Positions 55,601-64,000 of a stretch of DNA of 64,000 nt are shown piece by piece. The stretch lies in the NCBI RefSeq assembly GCF_028640845.1, contig NC_080540.1:93756061-93820060 (forward strand), written 5' to 3'. The notes under the pieces are model-generated. The model made no database searches and had not been told where the DNA came from. It saw nothing but the letters and a program-made list of their open reading frames with translations. Every line of letters begins with the position of its first letter. The stretch's first letter is position 1. The position numbers and the translations under genes are program-made. This DNA comes from Ahaetulla prasina. Lineage: Eukaryota > Chordata > Lepidosauria > Squamata > Colubridae.

Positions 55601-58100
55601 TGATCATATGCTGATATTTAAAAGAATAGTTTGTTTAGACATACAACATTACAGTCTTGCCAAGAAATAAGGTGTTTACAAATCTAATTCTTGTGTTATT
55701 TTGAATGCTGATTTAATATTCAATGGCCCATATTAAGAGTTATCCTGGCAAAAGTTTCAAGTTCTTAATTATCGTCACTGCTACAAAGTAGTAATTTTAT
55801 TGATACTTTTGAAAGGAGTCAACCCAAATTCTATTGAAATCGATACCTGCTTTTCATTTAATTAATTTTATAAAATCCAAAGTCCACATTCCTGTACCTA
55901 TAACCCAATATTAAATATATTGCCTCTCTATTTGTATATAATCACAACTAACTGAAATATTGCTTATGAACAAGTCAATTCTCATTCTAGTCACATGAGA
56001 ACTATTAAGCATATTTATTTAGAAATAAACTTTACCAATTGATAGGTTCTCCTTATGAAAAAAATGGAGACTCAAATACATTTGAGAATGCCTGATCATG
56101 TTGCTTTGAAGAGTGCTTAAGAATGCTGATGTGGATACTTTCAAAGTGTGTTAGCGTGTCAGATTTTAGGAGGCCGTATCATTAACATTTGCAACAAAAT
56201 ATATTATTGATGTTTTGTGATGGGCAAGGTAATGGATTCAGCATAAATCTTTCTCAACAGTTAATAATACCAACCTGGCTAATTGTTAAGACTGGTGATT
56301 TCAATATAATTGAATGGAAAGAATGTAGTTAAGCATTTAAGACTTCAATAACCTTCCAGGAAAAAAAATCAATATTTCTTTTAAACTAGCCTCCAGGGCC
56401 TAAGGTTTTACAAGCACATCAATAAAACTGAAAGCATTGCACTGCCCAGCTCGGCATGTTTGTTCCTTTGCACAGATCATTTACAGAATGAAAAAGAAAA
56501 GTTGCTGGGGTATCTTTATAAAACTCTTCAAACCCAGTCAGAATCAATACTTCTCTAGGGAACAGACTATTGGATATTGTAACTGCTAGTTTGCATATGT
56601 ATAACTGTCAGCATATGACTAAATATTGTGTGTCTTTTGATAAATATCAATGTCATCTTTACAAAATAACTAAAAACTCAAAAGACATTTAATCCAAATA
56701 ATTTATTGTACTGTTTTAATTCCTGTCTGATAGAGGACTATAGAATTGCCCTATGCAGGTGTGTTTTACACGCAAACACTTTATCACTCCTTTGTCAATT
56801 CCCATATGAAAGTCTAGGTGAAATATAAGAAGTTTTCTGAATGGAGATGAAAGGAGTTGGGCTGCTCACAAGATATAGAACTCAAACCTTTTGAAGTATT
56901 TTATTTGCAAAAAGAGGGGAGAAATTACAAGTTCATATACTAATTAAAGCTACTGATGTATTCAATCATGTTACATTTAAATTAGTTTTGGTTAATAAAA
57001 TGGAAAATATGGAAAATTAATAAAGCTACAGTATGTATACAGACCTAATTCCCTAACAGTCCTTCAACCAGAATTTCCCACAATATTGTTTAAATATAAA
57101 AATAAGAGCATTACATAATTGAGACACGATGGATATTCTTCTCATGTTGTATCATGTAATATTTATTTCCATTGTCTTCCTGCTAATTTTAAAAATAACC
57201 CATACATCTATAAAGATCTGAGTGTTTCAGAAGAAAATTAATATGAGAAACAACTTTTGTCCAAAAGAAAGATTCAAGAGTATGAAAACTCTTCATATAA
57301 ATCAAAGTTGAATGCTGATTCTTCTAAAGAATCACCTGAACCCATAAATCCTTCCTACAAAGAAGGGTAAATAACCAACAAGGGTAAAATAATATCTTCT
57401 ATTAAATTAACTGAGTTTAAATTTATACAAATATAAGTTTATATTTATTTAAATTATAAGGCACTGATGCCAAAATAGTCTTCCCTTTATATTTACATAT
57501 TGGACACTCAATTTCTTATTCCATGCTTTTCAAACATCCAGGTTAATAACAACAATTTATAAATTATTATAGGATTATTATTTTGCAAATAACAGGTGAA
57601 TCTTATACTACGAGAAGACGCTTTGAAACAAATAAGGCTGGTAGCCTATCACTACTCAATGTCATCTCAAACTGTAAGATGAATAGCATATAAATTTGAT
57701 CAATAAAATGAATAAATAAATATCTGGATGTCAAACATACCATCACCTTGCACTTTTCAGTAAATGATACTCACGTAGCGACTCAAAAACACTCTTCCCA
57801 ATTATCTCTTAATTGATCAAAAAGCAACGTTCTATCTTGAACTAGTTCCCAATGCGCAAAAGTCATATAAGACAAATGCTTACAATATCTCTTCTGTAGT
57901 AGGATTACTGCAACTATGTGAAATATCACACAGACACATATATTGAGCTTTCTACACTGTGACGAAATACAACAGCTTGTGTATCAAGCTCTGTTAACTT
58001 GGGAAAAGAGAGCTGTATGTGTCTGAACATAAAATTATCCTGAACCATGATTACTTTTTGAGAATTTCTCCTCAACATTCACAGACATCAGTAAAGATTT
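55601..58100. other. long stretch without recognisable repeats or genes
   Basis: About 2.5 kb of AT-rich, unique-looking sequence. Some parts (about 56080-56340 and 56440-56540) look like ordinary single-copy non-coding DNA and could be conserved elements. This cannot be judged without an alignment. Confidence 0.5.
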
Positions 58101-58174
58101 TATTTTATCATATTTTATTTATATGCCATGCATCTTGCAGTTCGAGGTGACTCTGAGTGGCCGGCAATATAATA
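58101..58174 (+). repeat. possible old LINE tail at the DIRS boundary
   Basis: 'gaggtgactctgagtggccgg' and 'caatataataaaatgg' resemble an L2-like 3' end. The DIRS terminal repeat begins directly after. Confidence 0.4.
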
Positions 58175-58478
58175 AAATGGACATTGGTCTTACCGTGATA
58201 CGTCCTTTCTCATAGGGGCGATGGGAGGCGCCATTTGGGTTATTCCAGTCTCTAGCTCTATGGTCTCTGAGTTGAAAGAAAAAACTGCTGAAGCTCCGCC
58301 TCCCTGGTGATGTTCCCCAGCATTTGACAACGAAGCCGAAGCAATCCAGCTGAAATTAGAAAAACAGGAAACACCCCCACACCCCCACGGGAGTCGGACC
58401 TGACCGAAACAGGGTGGGACTGGCGTCTCCCATCGCCCCTATGAGAAAGGACGTATCACGGTAAGACCAACGTCTATT
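58175..58478. repeat. DIRS terminal inverted repeat pair
   Basis: Arms 58175-58234 and 58421-58478 are inverted copies with few differences ('ggtcttaccgtgatacgtcc' and its complement), separated by about 190 bp. A third, partial direct copy of 'gatgggaggcgccatttggg' lies at 58492-58514. DIRS elements carry inverted terminal repeats and an internal complementary region for forming a circular intermediate; this pair is at the expected 3' position. Confidence 0.85.
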
Positions 58479-58535
58479 CTCCATAGTGTGGTGATGGGAG
58501 GCACCATTTGGGGATATACCAAAGACTGATGAGCA

Positions 58536-58838
58536 CTACGGGCGGGAACTGGTCTGGGCCGACGACCCTGACTCTTCGTGGACCTTCTGCAAGACCCTCC
58601 GCCCAAAGGCAGCCTCTGCCGAAGCATACGCATCCAGTCTATAGTGACATATGAAGGGAGATGGAGAAATCCATGTAGCTGCCCTACAAATCTCCTCAAC
58701 CGAAGCCTGGGTAGCTCATGCTGCCATTGTAGCTGCACTGCGAGTAGAATGGGCCGTTATCCCCTGAGGCACCGGAAGAGCTTGAAGCTCGTAAGCACAT
58801 GCTATACATGACCTAAGCCAACGCCCCACTGTGGACGA
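58536..58838 (-). pseudogene. DIRS tyrosine recombinase, C-terminal catalytic part
   Basis: In a frame shifted against 58841-59845 the minus strand encodes 'TVGRWLRSCIACAYELQ', then 'HSTRSAATMAA', a TGA at 58716-58718, then 'ATQASVEEICRAATW' and 'FICHYRLDAYAS'. The H-x-x-R pair is at about 58741-58751. The Tyr codon at 58641-58643 is the expected nucleophile. The stop at 58536-58538 ends the protein. One frameshift and one internal stop make the enzyme inactive here. Confidence 0.85.
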
Positions 58839-58840
58839 TG

Positions 58841-59845
58841 TCACCCTTGGCCAAGAGTTGATGGTTGATAGGAAACAAACAGGGATTCAGTCTTCCGAAA
58901 TGAAGAGGTCCGTGAGATATAAATACGGAGGGCCCGCCTAACATCCAACGTATGCCAGGTCTGCTCCAAGGCATGGCGAGGCCTTGGACAGAAATCCGGC
59001 AGGACCAACTCCTGTGCTCGGTGAAACAAGGAGTTGACTTTTGGTAAAGGCAGGACCACCCTGTTGGAGTGAAAGATACACAGGTCCTTCCTCACCGATA
59101 AAGCCGCCAACTCTGATATCTGTCGGGCAGATGTGATGGCCACAAGGAAAACAACCTTACATGATAGAAGTCGGAGACTGGCTTCCTTCAATGGTTCAAA
59201 CGGGGCCTTGGTCAATGCCTGCAAAACCTTAGCAAGGTCCCAAGTTGGATAACGGTGCAGCGTAGGAGGGCGAAGATTAGAAGCCCCACGCAGAAAGGTA
59301 CGCACCCTTGGATGATGAGCGAGGGAGCCCCAGTCCCCAAATGGCAAAACGGAACCCAGTGCAGCCATCTGCCTCCTCAAAGTATTAGGAGAAAGCCCCC
59401 GCTCAAGGCCATTCTGTAAAGACTCTATCACCTCCGCCACTGAGGCCGACATAGGATCCCAATTTCTTGCACTACACCACTCTGCAAAGGTGGTCCATGT
59501 GGCATTGTAAATGCGCATGGTCGAAGGCCGCCTGGCCACCTGCATTGTAGGGATGGCCCTAGAAGAAAACCCCTCCCGCTTCAAGAGCCTCCGCTCAATC
59601 GCCAAACGGTCAACTGGAGCCACTGGGGCTCGGGATGAAGCACCGGTCCTTGACTGAGGGAGACAATGTCCGGGGGAATCCTCCAGGGCTTGGCCACTGA
59701 CAGGCCAACCAAGACAGCGAACCAGGGCCTCCTGGGCCAATGAGGAGCTACCAATAGTATCTCTGCCCTCTCCAACAGCACCTTCCTGATGACAGCCAGG
59801 ATCAATGGTAGAGGAGGGAAAGCATACAAGAGGCCCCTGGGCCAT
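58841..59845 (-). pseudogene. DIRS tyrosine recombinase, N-terminal and core part
   Basis: 334 codons. Residues about 80-190 form the helical core-binding region ('RRPSTMRIYNATWTTFAEWC', 'GLSPNTLRRQMAALGSVL'). The catalytic domain follows, with 'LVAITSARQISELAALSV' at about 234-251. In this family the residue before I-S-E-L is normally the first catalytic Arg; here it is Gln (residue 242). The enzyme would cut and join DNA to integrate a circular cDNA. The frame overlaps the RT/RNase H frame by 265 bp and ends early at 58841. It stays open upstream to about 60023, so the Met chosen may not be the true start. Confidence 0.88.
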
Positions 59846-61425
59846 GGGGTCCTCAGAGCGTCCACTCCCTCTGCTCCCGGGGCTGGGAATCGTGACAGGA
59901 ACCAGGGAAGGTGAGTGTTCGTTGGAGATGTGAAAAGATCAATTACCGGTTGGCTGAACCGGTCGACGAGGGCTGCGAATAGGCTGGGATGGAGCCTCCA
60001 CTCTGATGGATCCACTGAGGCCCGACTAAGCCAGTCTGCCCTGATGTTGTCCGTCCCGGCAATATAGTCCGCTGTCAGGGACAACAGATGAGTCTCTGCC
60101 CATTGGCAAAGTGCTTCTGCCTCCAGCATCAGTGAACGTGATCGAGTCCCGCCTTGCCTGTTGACATGAGCCTTCGTTGTTGTATTGTCTGTGAGAAGAA
60201 GAGCATGTCTCCCCCTCAGCAGTGGCAGAAAAGCCTGAAGAGACAGACGCGCAGCCTGCAGCTCCAGCCAGTTGATCTGTTGATCGAGCTCCAGCCGAGT
60301 CCAATGTCCCTGGGCCACCTGGGACCCGCAATGTCCTCCCCAGCCGAAGAGGCTGGTGTCCGATGTCACCGTTACTCTGCAAGGTTCCCTGAAAAAACAT
60401 CCCCTCCTGATGGCTTCCGACTCCCACCAAGAGAGAGAGAGCAGCACTTGTGGAGGCACCCTGACCCGAGCCTTCGAGGAACTGGTGCCCGCCCTCTGAA
60501 AGGGAAGCAAGAACCACTGGAGTGGTCGAGCATGGAACCTTGCCCAAGGAACTATGGCCAAGCAGGAGATCATTTTGCCTAACAGTTGTGACAATCGGGC
60601 AACTGGTACCGTCTGGTTCTGCCGAATCAGCTGAATTAAAGTCTGTATGCTCTCCTGCTGCTCCTGGGATAGGAACACCTGACCTGCCCGAGTGTCTATC
60701 AGGGCCCCCAGGTGCACTAACCTCGTAGAAGGTATGACCTGACATTTTTTCAAATTCACGGAGAATCCATGATCCCTCAGAGCACCTAAGGTTGTAGCTA
60801 AGTCTTGTTCTGCTAGCTGCTGGGACGATGCCTGGATGAGAAGGTCGTCCAGGTAACACTGAATCCTGATAGGGATGGACCTGAGGTATGCTGCCAGGAC
60901 AGATAAAATCTTGGTAAACGTCTGGGGGGCCGAGGCCAATCCGAATGGAAGGGCCCTGTATTGGAAATGCCAGCCGGCATAACAAAACCTCAGGTACTGC
61001 CGATGGTCTGGACTGATAGGTACATGGAGGTACGCTTCTGTGAGATCTATGGAAGCTAGGAAGTCTCCCTCCCTGATCCCCGCTAAGATAGAATGCAGGG
61101 AGTGCATTTTGAACCTCCTGTACCTGATGTAATAGTTCAGTCCCTTCAAATTGAGAATTGGTCTCCACCCCCCCACCCCCCCCAAGTCCTTTGGAATGAT
61201 GAACAATATTGAATAAAATCCCCGCCCCCGTTGCTCCAGCGGAACCGGCTGAATGGCCCAAATATCCAGCAAATGCTGAATAGCCAACTCCATGAGTCCC
61301 CGTTTGACTGGGTCTCGAGAAAGTGGGCAACGGAGGAAAAGCCTCGGAGGAGGGAGAGAAATTCGAGGGAGAGCCCTGCTCGCACTGTCTCCCTGATCCA
61401 GGTATCTGTTGTTAGGTCGTCCCAA
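59581..61425 (-). CDS. DIRS reverse transcriptase / RNase H / methyltransferase-like polyprotein
   Basis: An uninterrupted 614-codon frame. Reverse transcriptase: 'FLASIDLTEAYLHVPI' (122-137, motif A Asp), 'ALPFGLASAPQTFTK' (158-172) and catalytic 'YLDDLL' (191-196). RNase H: 'VTVTSDTSLFGWGG' (351-364), 'LLLTDNTTTKAHVNRQGG' (409-426) and 'DYIAGTDNIRADWLSRA' (453-469). The C-terminal 'PVIDLFTSPTNTHLPWF' (493-509) and 'LLYAFPPLPLI' (532-542) match the Dam-like methyltransferase domain of DIRS1-type elements. It overlaps gag by about 280 bp at its start and the recombinase by 265 bp at its end, each in a different frame, so re-initiation or frameshifting would be needed. The Met at 61425 is the first in the frame. 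This is the only intact enzyme-size frame in the window. Confidence 0.9.
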   Translation of the reverse strand: MGRPNNRYLDQGDSASRALPRISLPPPRLFLRCPLSRDPVKRGLMELAIQHLLDIWAIQPVPLEQRGRGFYSILFIIPKDLGGVGGWRPILNLKGLNYYIRYRRFKMHSLHSILAGIREGDFLASIDLTEAYLHVPISPDHRQYLRFCYAGWHFQYRALPFGLASAPQTFTKILSVLAAYLRSIPIRIQCYLDDLLIQASSQQLAEQDLATTLGALRDHGFSVNLKKCQVIPSTRLVHLGALIDTRAGQVFLSQEQQESIQTLIQLIRQNQTVPVARLSQLLGKMISCLAIVPWARFHARPLQWFLLPFQRAGTSSSKARVRVPPQVLLSLSWWESEAIRRGCFFREPCRVTVTSDTSLFGWGGHCGSQVAQGHWTRLELDQQINWLELQAARLSLQAFLPLLRGRHALLLTDNTTTKAHVNRQGGTRSRSLMLEAEALCQWAETHLLSLTADYIAGTDNIRADWLSRASVDPSEWRLHPSLFAALVDRFSQPVIDLFTSPTNTHLPWFLSRFPAPGAEGVDALRTPWPRGLLYAFPPLPLILAVIRKVLLERAEILLVAPHWPRRPWFAVLVGLSVAKPWRIPPDIVSLSQGPVLHPEPQWLQLTVWRLSGGS

Positions 61426-61808
61426 CGGTCCGCAAACAGACCCAGCCTGCCCCCAATAGGAGCCTGGAGCCAGTCGTCACTTGGAACGACGAGCTCCTCT
61501 CCCACTGTTGCCCCTGAAGGGCTGGCTTGATTGTAGTTGTCTACCTCTGGCAAAGGAAGATCTCTCGGTCTGGTAACCTGACCGTGACTGAAAGGGCCGT
61601 TGTTGTCGGGGAAATCTAGGCCCAGCCCCCAATGGAAGGAGGGCCGCCTATAGTAGGGTGACTGACGGAAATCGCCCCACCTACTCTGAGATGGAAGCAC
61701 CTTCCTCTTGTCTCTGGTTTCAATTAATAAAGAATCCAGAGACTGGCCAAATAAATGTTCCCCTTCAAATGGGGCAGAAGCCAGTTTCCATTTATGCTTA
61801 GCGTCCAT
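61146..61808 (-). pseudogene. DIRS gag-like protein, C-terminal part
   Basis: Same reading frame as 61818-63968, separated from it by a single TGA (61818-61820). It begins 'MDAKHKWKLASAPFEGEHLF' and 'SLDSLLIETRDKRKVLP', typical of the conserved end of vertebrate DIRS gag. The part after about 61425 lies over the RT frame and is probably not meaningful. If the TGA is real, gag is cut about 15 codons before this conserved block. Confidence 0.75.
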
Positions 61809-61817
61809 GCGCCAGTG

Positions 61818-63968
61818 TCATAGCCAAAGCAGACGTCTAGCCGTGACAGATGCCGCCATGGCCCTGGCAGAAAATTTGGCAGAGGCCAAGGTTGCGTCCG
61901 CGGTGTACTCTGCAGCAGCTAAAATCTTGGAGAGATCCTGATGAGCACCTATATCATCCGGCGCTAAGTGAGACTGAAGTTGTCGCAACCATCGAACTGA
62001 CACTCTAGTAAGGAAGGAAGCCGCTGTAGAGGCTCTAATAGCCCAGGATTCTGCCAGGTGAGCCCTGCGCAGGGCCGTCTCCTCTCTCTTTTCCTCTGCC
62101 CTCAAGGCGTCCTCGGCATCAGGTGGCAAAACAGAAGAAGAGATCAGAGCATCCACCGGAGCATCCACCTTGGGAATGTCCAGTAACTTCAGTAAGGCTG
62201 CCTCCACTCCAAAAAGTTGATTCTCCAACCCAGTGGGCCTGGAAGCTGTAGCCAGTGAGGTCCACTGCCTTTGTATTAAGTCCAAAAACATCTTAGGGAT
62301 AGGAATGGTATCTGCCTCCACCGTCTGCTCAGTGAACAGGATATCATCCTGTTCCCCGCTATCTAAAGTGGACCCAGAAGCTGCAGGTGCCTGATCCATA
62401 CGTGCTGTAGCCCGAGCCTTTGCTAACAAAGGTTTTAGAAAGGCAGGATTGAATAGACCCTTGAAGGGAGGTTTTGGTCGGGCATCTTGCTCTGGTACAG
62501 AAAAATCCTCTTCACCTTGCCACTCCCCACCATAATAACTAATTTCAGAGGGAGCAGGAGACACAGGTTCCTGGTACTCCATCACTGGAGACAAAAGTCT
62601 CCGAGAGGCCTCTCCCTGCCCCAAAGAATACAAGTGGGCAGTTGGTTGAGACTGCTGGCGCCTTTCCTCAGCAATGCCTCGCTTAATGGCCTGCTCAAGC
62701 CACCTCTTCATAAACTGTGGCATGTCTTGTTCTCCCACTTCCCCTTGGTGGAGTCCCACAGTGGTGGGAGTCCACGTTGCCGCAGGGGCCCTAAGTGGTG
62801 CCCCAGAAGACCCAGGCCAAGGGAGAGGGTCAGTGAGGGTATCAGGTGACCAGGGCCTGGTAGCTGCAGGTTGAAATGGTATGTTCAGATCCTGCTGAGG
62901 AGGCAAATCTGGGGTTGGAGAAGCCATCTGATGATCAGAAATGGCAGAGTCTGAAGGGACCTGAGGTAAAAACTCTGCTGAAGCCTTGGCAAACTCTCTA
63001 TCCATGGCTTTCTGTCGTGCCCGGTCAGTCTTTTCTTCAGCCTTGGATGTGCTAGCATGGACATTGGTCCTGGTACAAATCTTAGCAGTTGCAGCAAGGC
63101 TGGCTGTTCTAGGCTTGACTGGTGCTCTGCCCCTCTCCAACAGCACCTTCCTGATGACAGCCAGGATCAATGGTAGAGGAGGGAAAGCATACAAGAGGCC
63201 CCTGGGCCATGGGGTCCTCAGAGCGTCCACTCCCTCTGCTCCCGGGGCTGGGAATCGTGACAGGAACCAGGGAAGGTGAGTGTTCGTTGGAGATGTGAAA
63301 AGATCAATTACCGGTTGGCTGAACCGGTCGACGAGGGCTGCGAATAGGCTGGGATGGAGCCTCCACTCTGATGGATCCACTGAGGCCCGACTAAGCCAGT
63401 CTGCCCTGATGTTGTCCGTCCCGGCAATATAGTCTGTTGTCAGGGACAACAGATGAGTCTCTGCCCATTGGCAAAGTGCTTCTGCCTCCAGCATCAGTGA
63501 ACGTGATCGAGTCCTGCCTTGCCTGTTGACATGGGCCTTCGTTGTTGTATTGTCTGTGAGAAGAAGAACATGTCTCCCCCTCACCAGTGGCAGAAAAGCC
63601 TGAAGAGACAGACGCGCAGCCTGCAGCTCCAGCCAGTTGATCTGTTGATCGAGCTCCAGCCGAGTCCAACATCCCTGGGCCACCTGGGACCCGCAATGTC
63701 CTCCCCAGCCAAAGAGGCTGGCATCCGATGTCACCGTTACTCTGCAAGGTTCCCTGAAAAAACATCCCCTCCTGATGGCTTCCGACTCCCACCAAGAGAG
63801 AGAGAGCAGCACTCGTGGAGGCATCCTGACCCGAGCCTTCGAGGAACTGGTGCCCACCCTCTGAAAGGGAAGCAAGAACCATTGGAGTGGTCGAGCATGG
63901 AACCTTGCCCAAGGAACTATGGCCAAGCAGGAGATCATTTTCCCTAACAGTTGTGACAATCGGGCCAC
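61818..63968 (-). CDS. chimeric frame: DIRS RNase H/methyltransferase joined to gag
   Basis: A 716-codon open frame. Residues 1 to about 282 repeat the RT tail, RNase H and methyltransferase-like region ('ARLSQLLGKMISC', 'TSDASLFGWGG', 'LLYAFPPLPLI', 'RKVLLERG'). From about 63125 the sequence changes to a proline/glutamine-rich gag-like protein ('EEKTDRARQKAMDREFAK', 'MPQFMKRWLEQAIKRG', 'LAESWAIRASTAASFLTR'). The frame is open at the window edge in sense, with its first Met at an internal residue. The natural gag start is unclear; 'MDREF' (about 63003) is one choice. It ends at TGA 61818, just before the conserved gag end. The fusion is probably a by-product of recombination. Confidence 0.8.
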   Translation of the reverse strand: MARLSQLLGKMISCLAIVPWARFHARPLQWFLLPFQRVGTSSSKARVRMPPRVLLSLSWWESEAIRRGCFFREPCRVTVTSDASLFGWGGHCGSQVAQGCWTRLELDQQINWLELQAARLSLQAFLPLVRGRHVLLLTDNTTTKAHVNRQGRTRSRSLMLEAEALCQWAETHLLSLTTDYIAGTDNIRADWLSRASVDPSEWRLHPSLFAALVDRFSQPVIDLFTSPTNTHLPWFLSRFPAPGAEGVDALRTPWPRGLLYAFPPLPLILAVIRKVLLERGRAPVKPRTASLAATAKICTRTNVHASTSKAEEKTDRARQKAMDREFAKASAEFLPQVPSDSAISDHQMASPTPDLPPQQDLNIPFQPAATRPWSPDTLTDPLPWPGSSGAPLRAPAATWTPTTVGLHQGEVGEQDMPQFMKRWLEQAIKRGIAEERRQQSQPTAHLYSLGQGEASRRLLSPVMEYQEPVSPAPSEISYYGGEWQGEEDFSVPEQDARPKPPFKGLFNPAFLKPLLAKARATARMDQAPAASGSTLDSGEQDDILFTEQTVEADTIPIPKMFLDLIQRQWTSLATASRPTGLENQLFGVEAALLKLLDIPKVDAPVDALISSSVLPPDAEDALRAEEKREETALRRAHLAESWAIRASTAASFLTRVSVRWLRQLQSHLAPDDIGAHQDLSKILAAAEYTADATLASAKFSARAMAASVTARRLLWL

Positions 63969-64000
63969 TGGTACCGTCTGGTTCTGCCGAATCAGCTGAA
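63129..64000 (-). repeat. duplicate of DIRS RT/RNase H/methyltransferase segment
   Basis: Matches 59767-60640 nearly base for base with scattered substitutions (by eye about 97-98% identical) and continues past the window. The match stops at 'ctctgcc' / 'ctctgccc', where gag sequence begins. Confidence 0.95.

Larger units (their letters stand above)
58175..64000 (-). mobile_element. DIRS-type tyrosine-recombinase retrotransposon sequence (minus)
   Basis: Read on the minus strand: a partial RT/RNase H segment (64000 to about 63129), then gag-like (about 63120 to 61146), RT/RNase H/methyltransferase-like (61425 to 59581), tyrosine recombinase (59845 to 58536, broken) and a terminal inverted-repeat pair (58478 to 58175). 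There are no long LTRs, no aspartic protease and no integrase. A tyrosine recombinase in place of a DDE integrase, with overlapping frames, defines the DIRS order. The first segment duplicates 59767-60640, so two elements or element pieces are joined. The sequence continues beyond the window. Confidence 0.92.

Noticed and set aside
60154..60582. 142-codon plus-strand frame, repeated at 63519-63947
   Set aside because: Antisense of the RNase H region; it is present twice only because the segment is duplicated.
60026..61330. 434-codon minus-strand frame with glycine/serine-rich sequence over the DIRS polymerase
   Set aside because: It lies in another frame on top of a clear reverse transcriptase/RNase H and shows no domain. 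It stays open because of the GC-rich codon use of the real frame.

Overview
The window looks like intergenic or intronic DNA of a squamate reptile, most likely an advanced snake. The grounds are the repeat content: LINEs ending in a TTCTA/AATAG pentamer tail (the Snake1/L3 CR1 group known to seed this microsatellite in snakes), Bov-B, several L2, CR1, L1 and Rex1-like LINEs, tRNA-derived squamate SINEs, many hAT-type MITEs and a DIRS retrotransposon. I found no convincing host protein-coding exon, tRNA, rRNA or other host gene. Every long open frame I could place belongs to a transposable element, and nearly all are broken.

Layout. 1-8 kb: Snake1 tail, an L1-like A-rich tail, an L2 copy (minus), SINE pieces, a Snake1 reverse-transcriptase copy whose pentamer tail was hit by a hAT MITE, and an RTE relic. 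8-13 kb: mostly AT-rich sequence without clear repeats, with old L2-like tails. 13-14.3 kb: a CR1 with a 340-codon frame. 16.4-18.3 kb: a Snake1 copy (minus) split by a 793-bp hAT MITE. 18.4-19.4 kb: an L1 relic. 20.5-24 kb: a nearly complete Bov-B with an L2 fragment in its 3' half. 25-26.5 kb: two hAT MITEs. 27-30.3 kb: a Penelope-like inverted-repeat segment, an L1 3' end, a SINE and a Rex1-like LINE 3' end. 31-35 kb: CR1 and L1 relics. 35.8-39.8 kb: a three-level nest (solo LTR inside Bov-B inside a TA-flanked MITE). 42-47 kb: small palindromic hATs, a CR1 relic and another nest (hAT in hAT in a Rex1-like LINE). 47-50 kb: a CR1 (minus) and old L2 debris. 50.9-53.9 kb: an L2 with endonuclease and reverse transcriptase, inserted in a Snake1 tail. 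55-58 kb: an L2 3' end, then apparently unique DNA. 58.2-64 kb: DIRS sequence on the minus strand, running off the window.

The DIRS region is the most organised block. Gag, RT/RNase H/methyltransferase-like and tyrosine recombinase frames overlap in three reading frames, followed by a terminal inverted repeat pair. A second, near-identical RT/RNase H segment is joined directly to gag, giving one 716-codon open frame. The recombinase is damaged, so this copy is probably dead.

The most useful observations are the RNase H-gag junction, two Bov-B copies sharing one stop and one internal deletion, target-site duplications that date the nested insertions, a paralogous empty site for one hAT, and palindrome arrays inside one hAT family. 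All family names come from recognising sequence and encoded motifs by eye; no database search was run.
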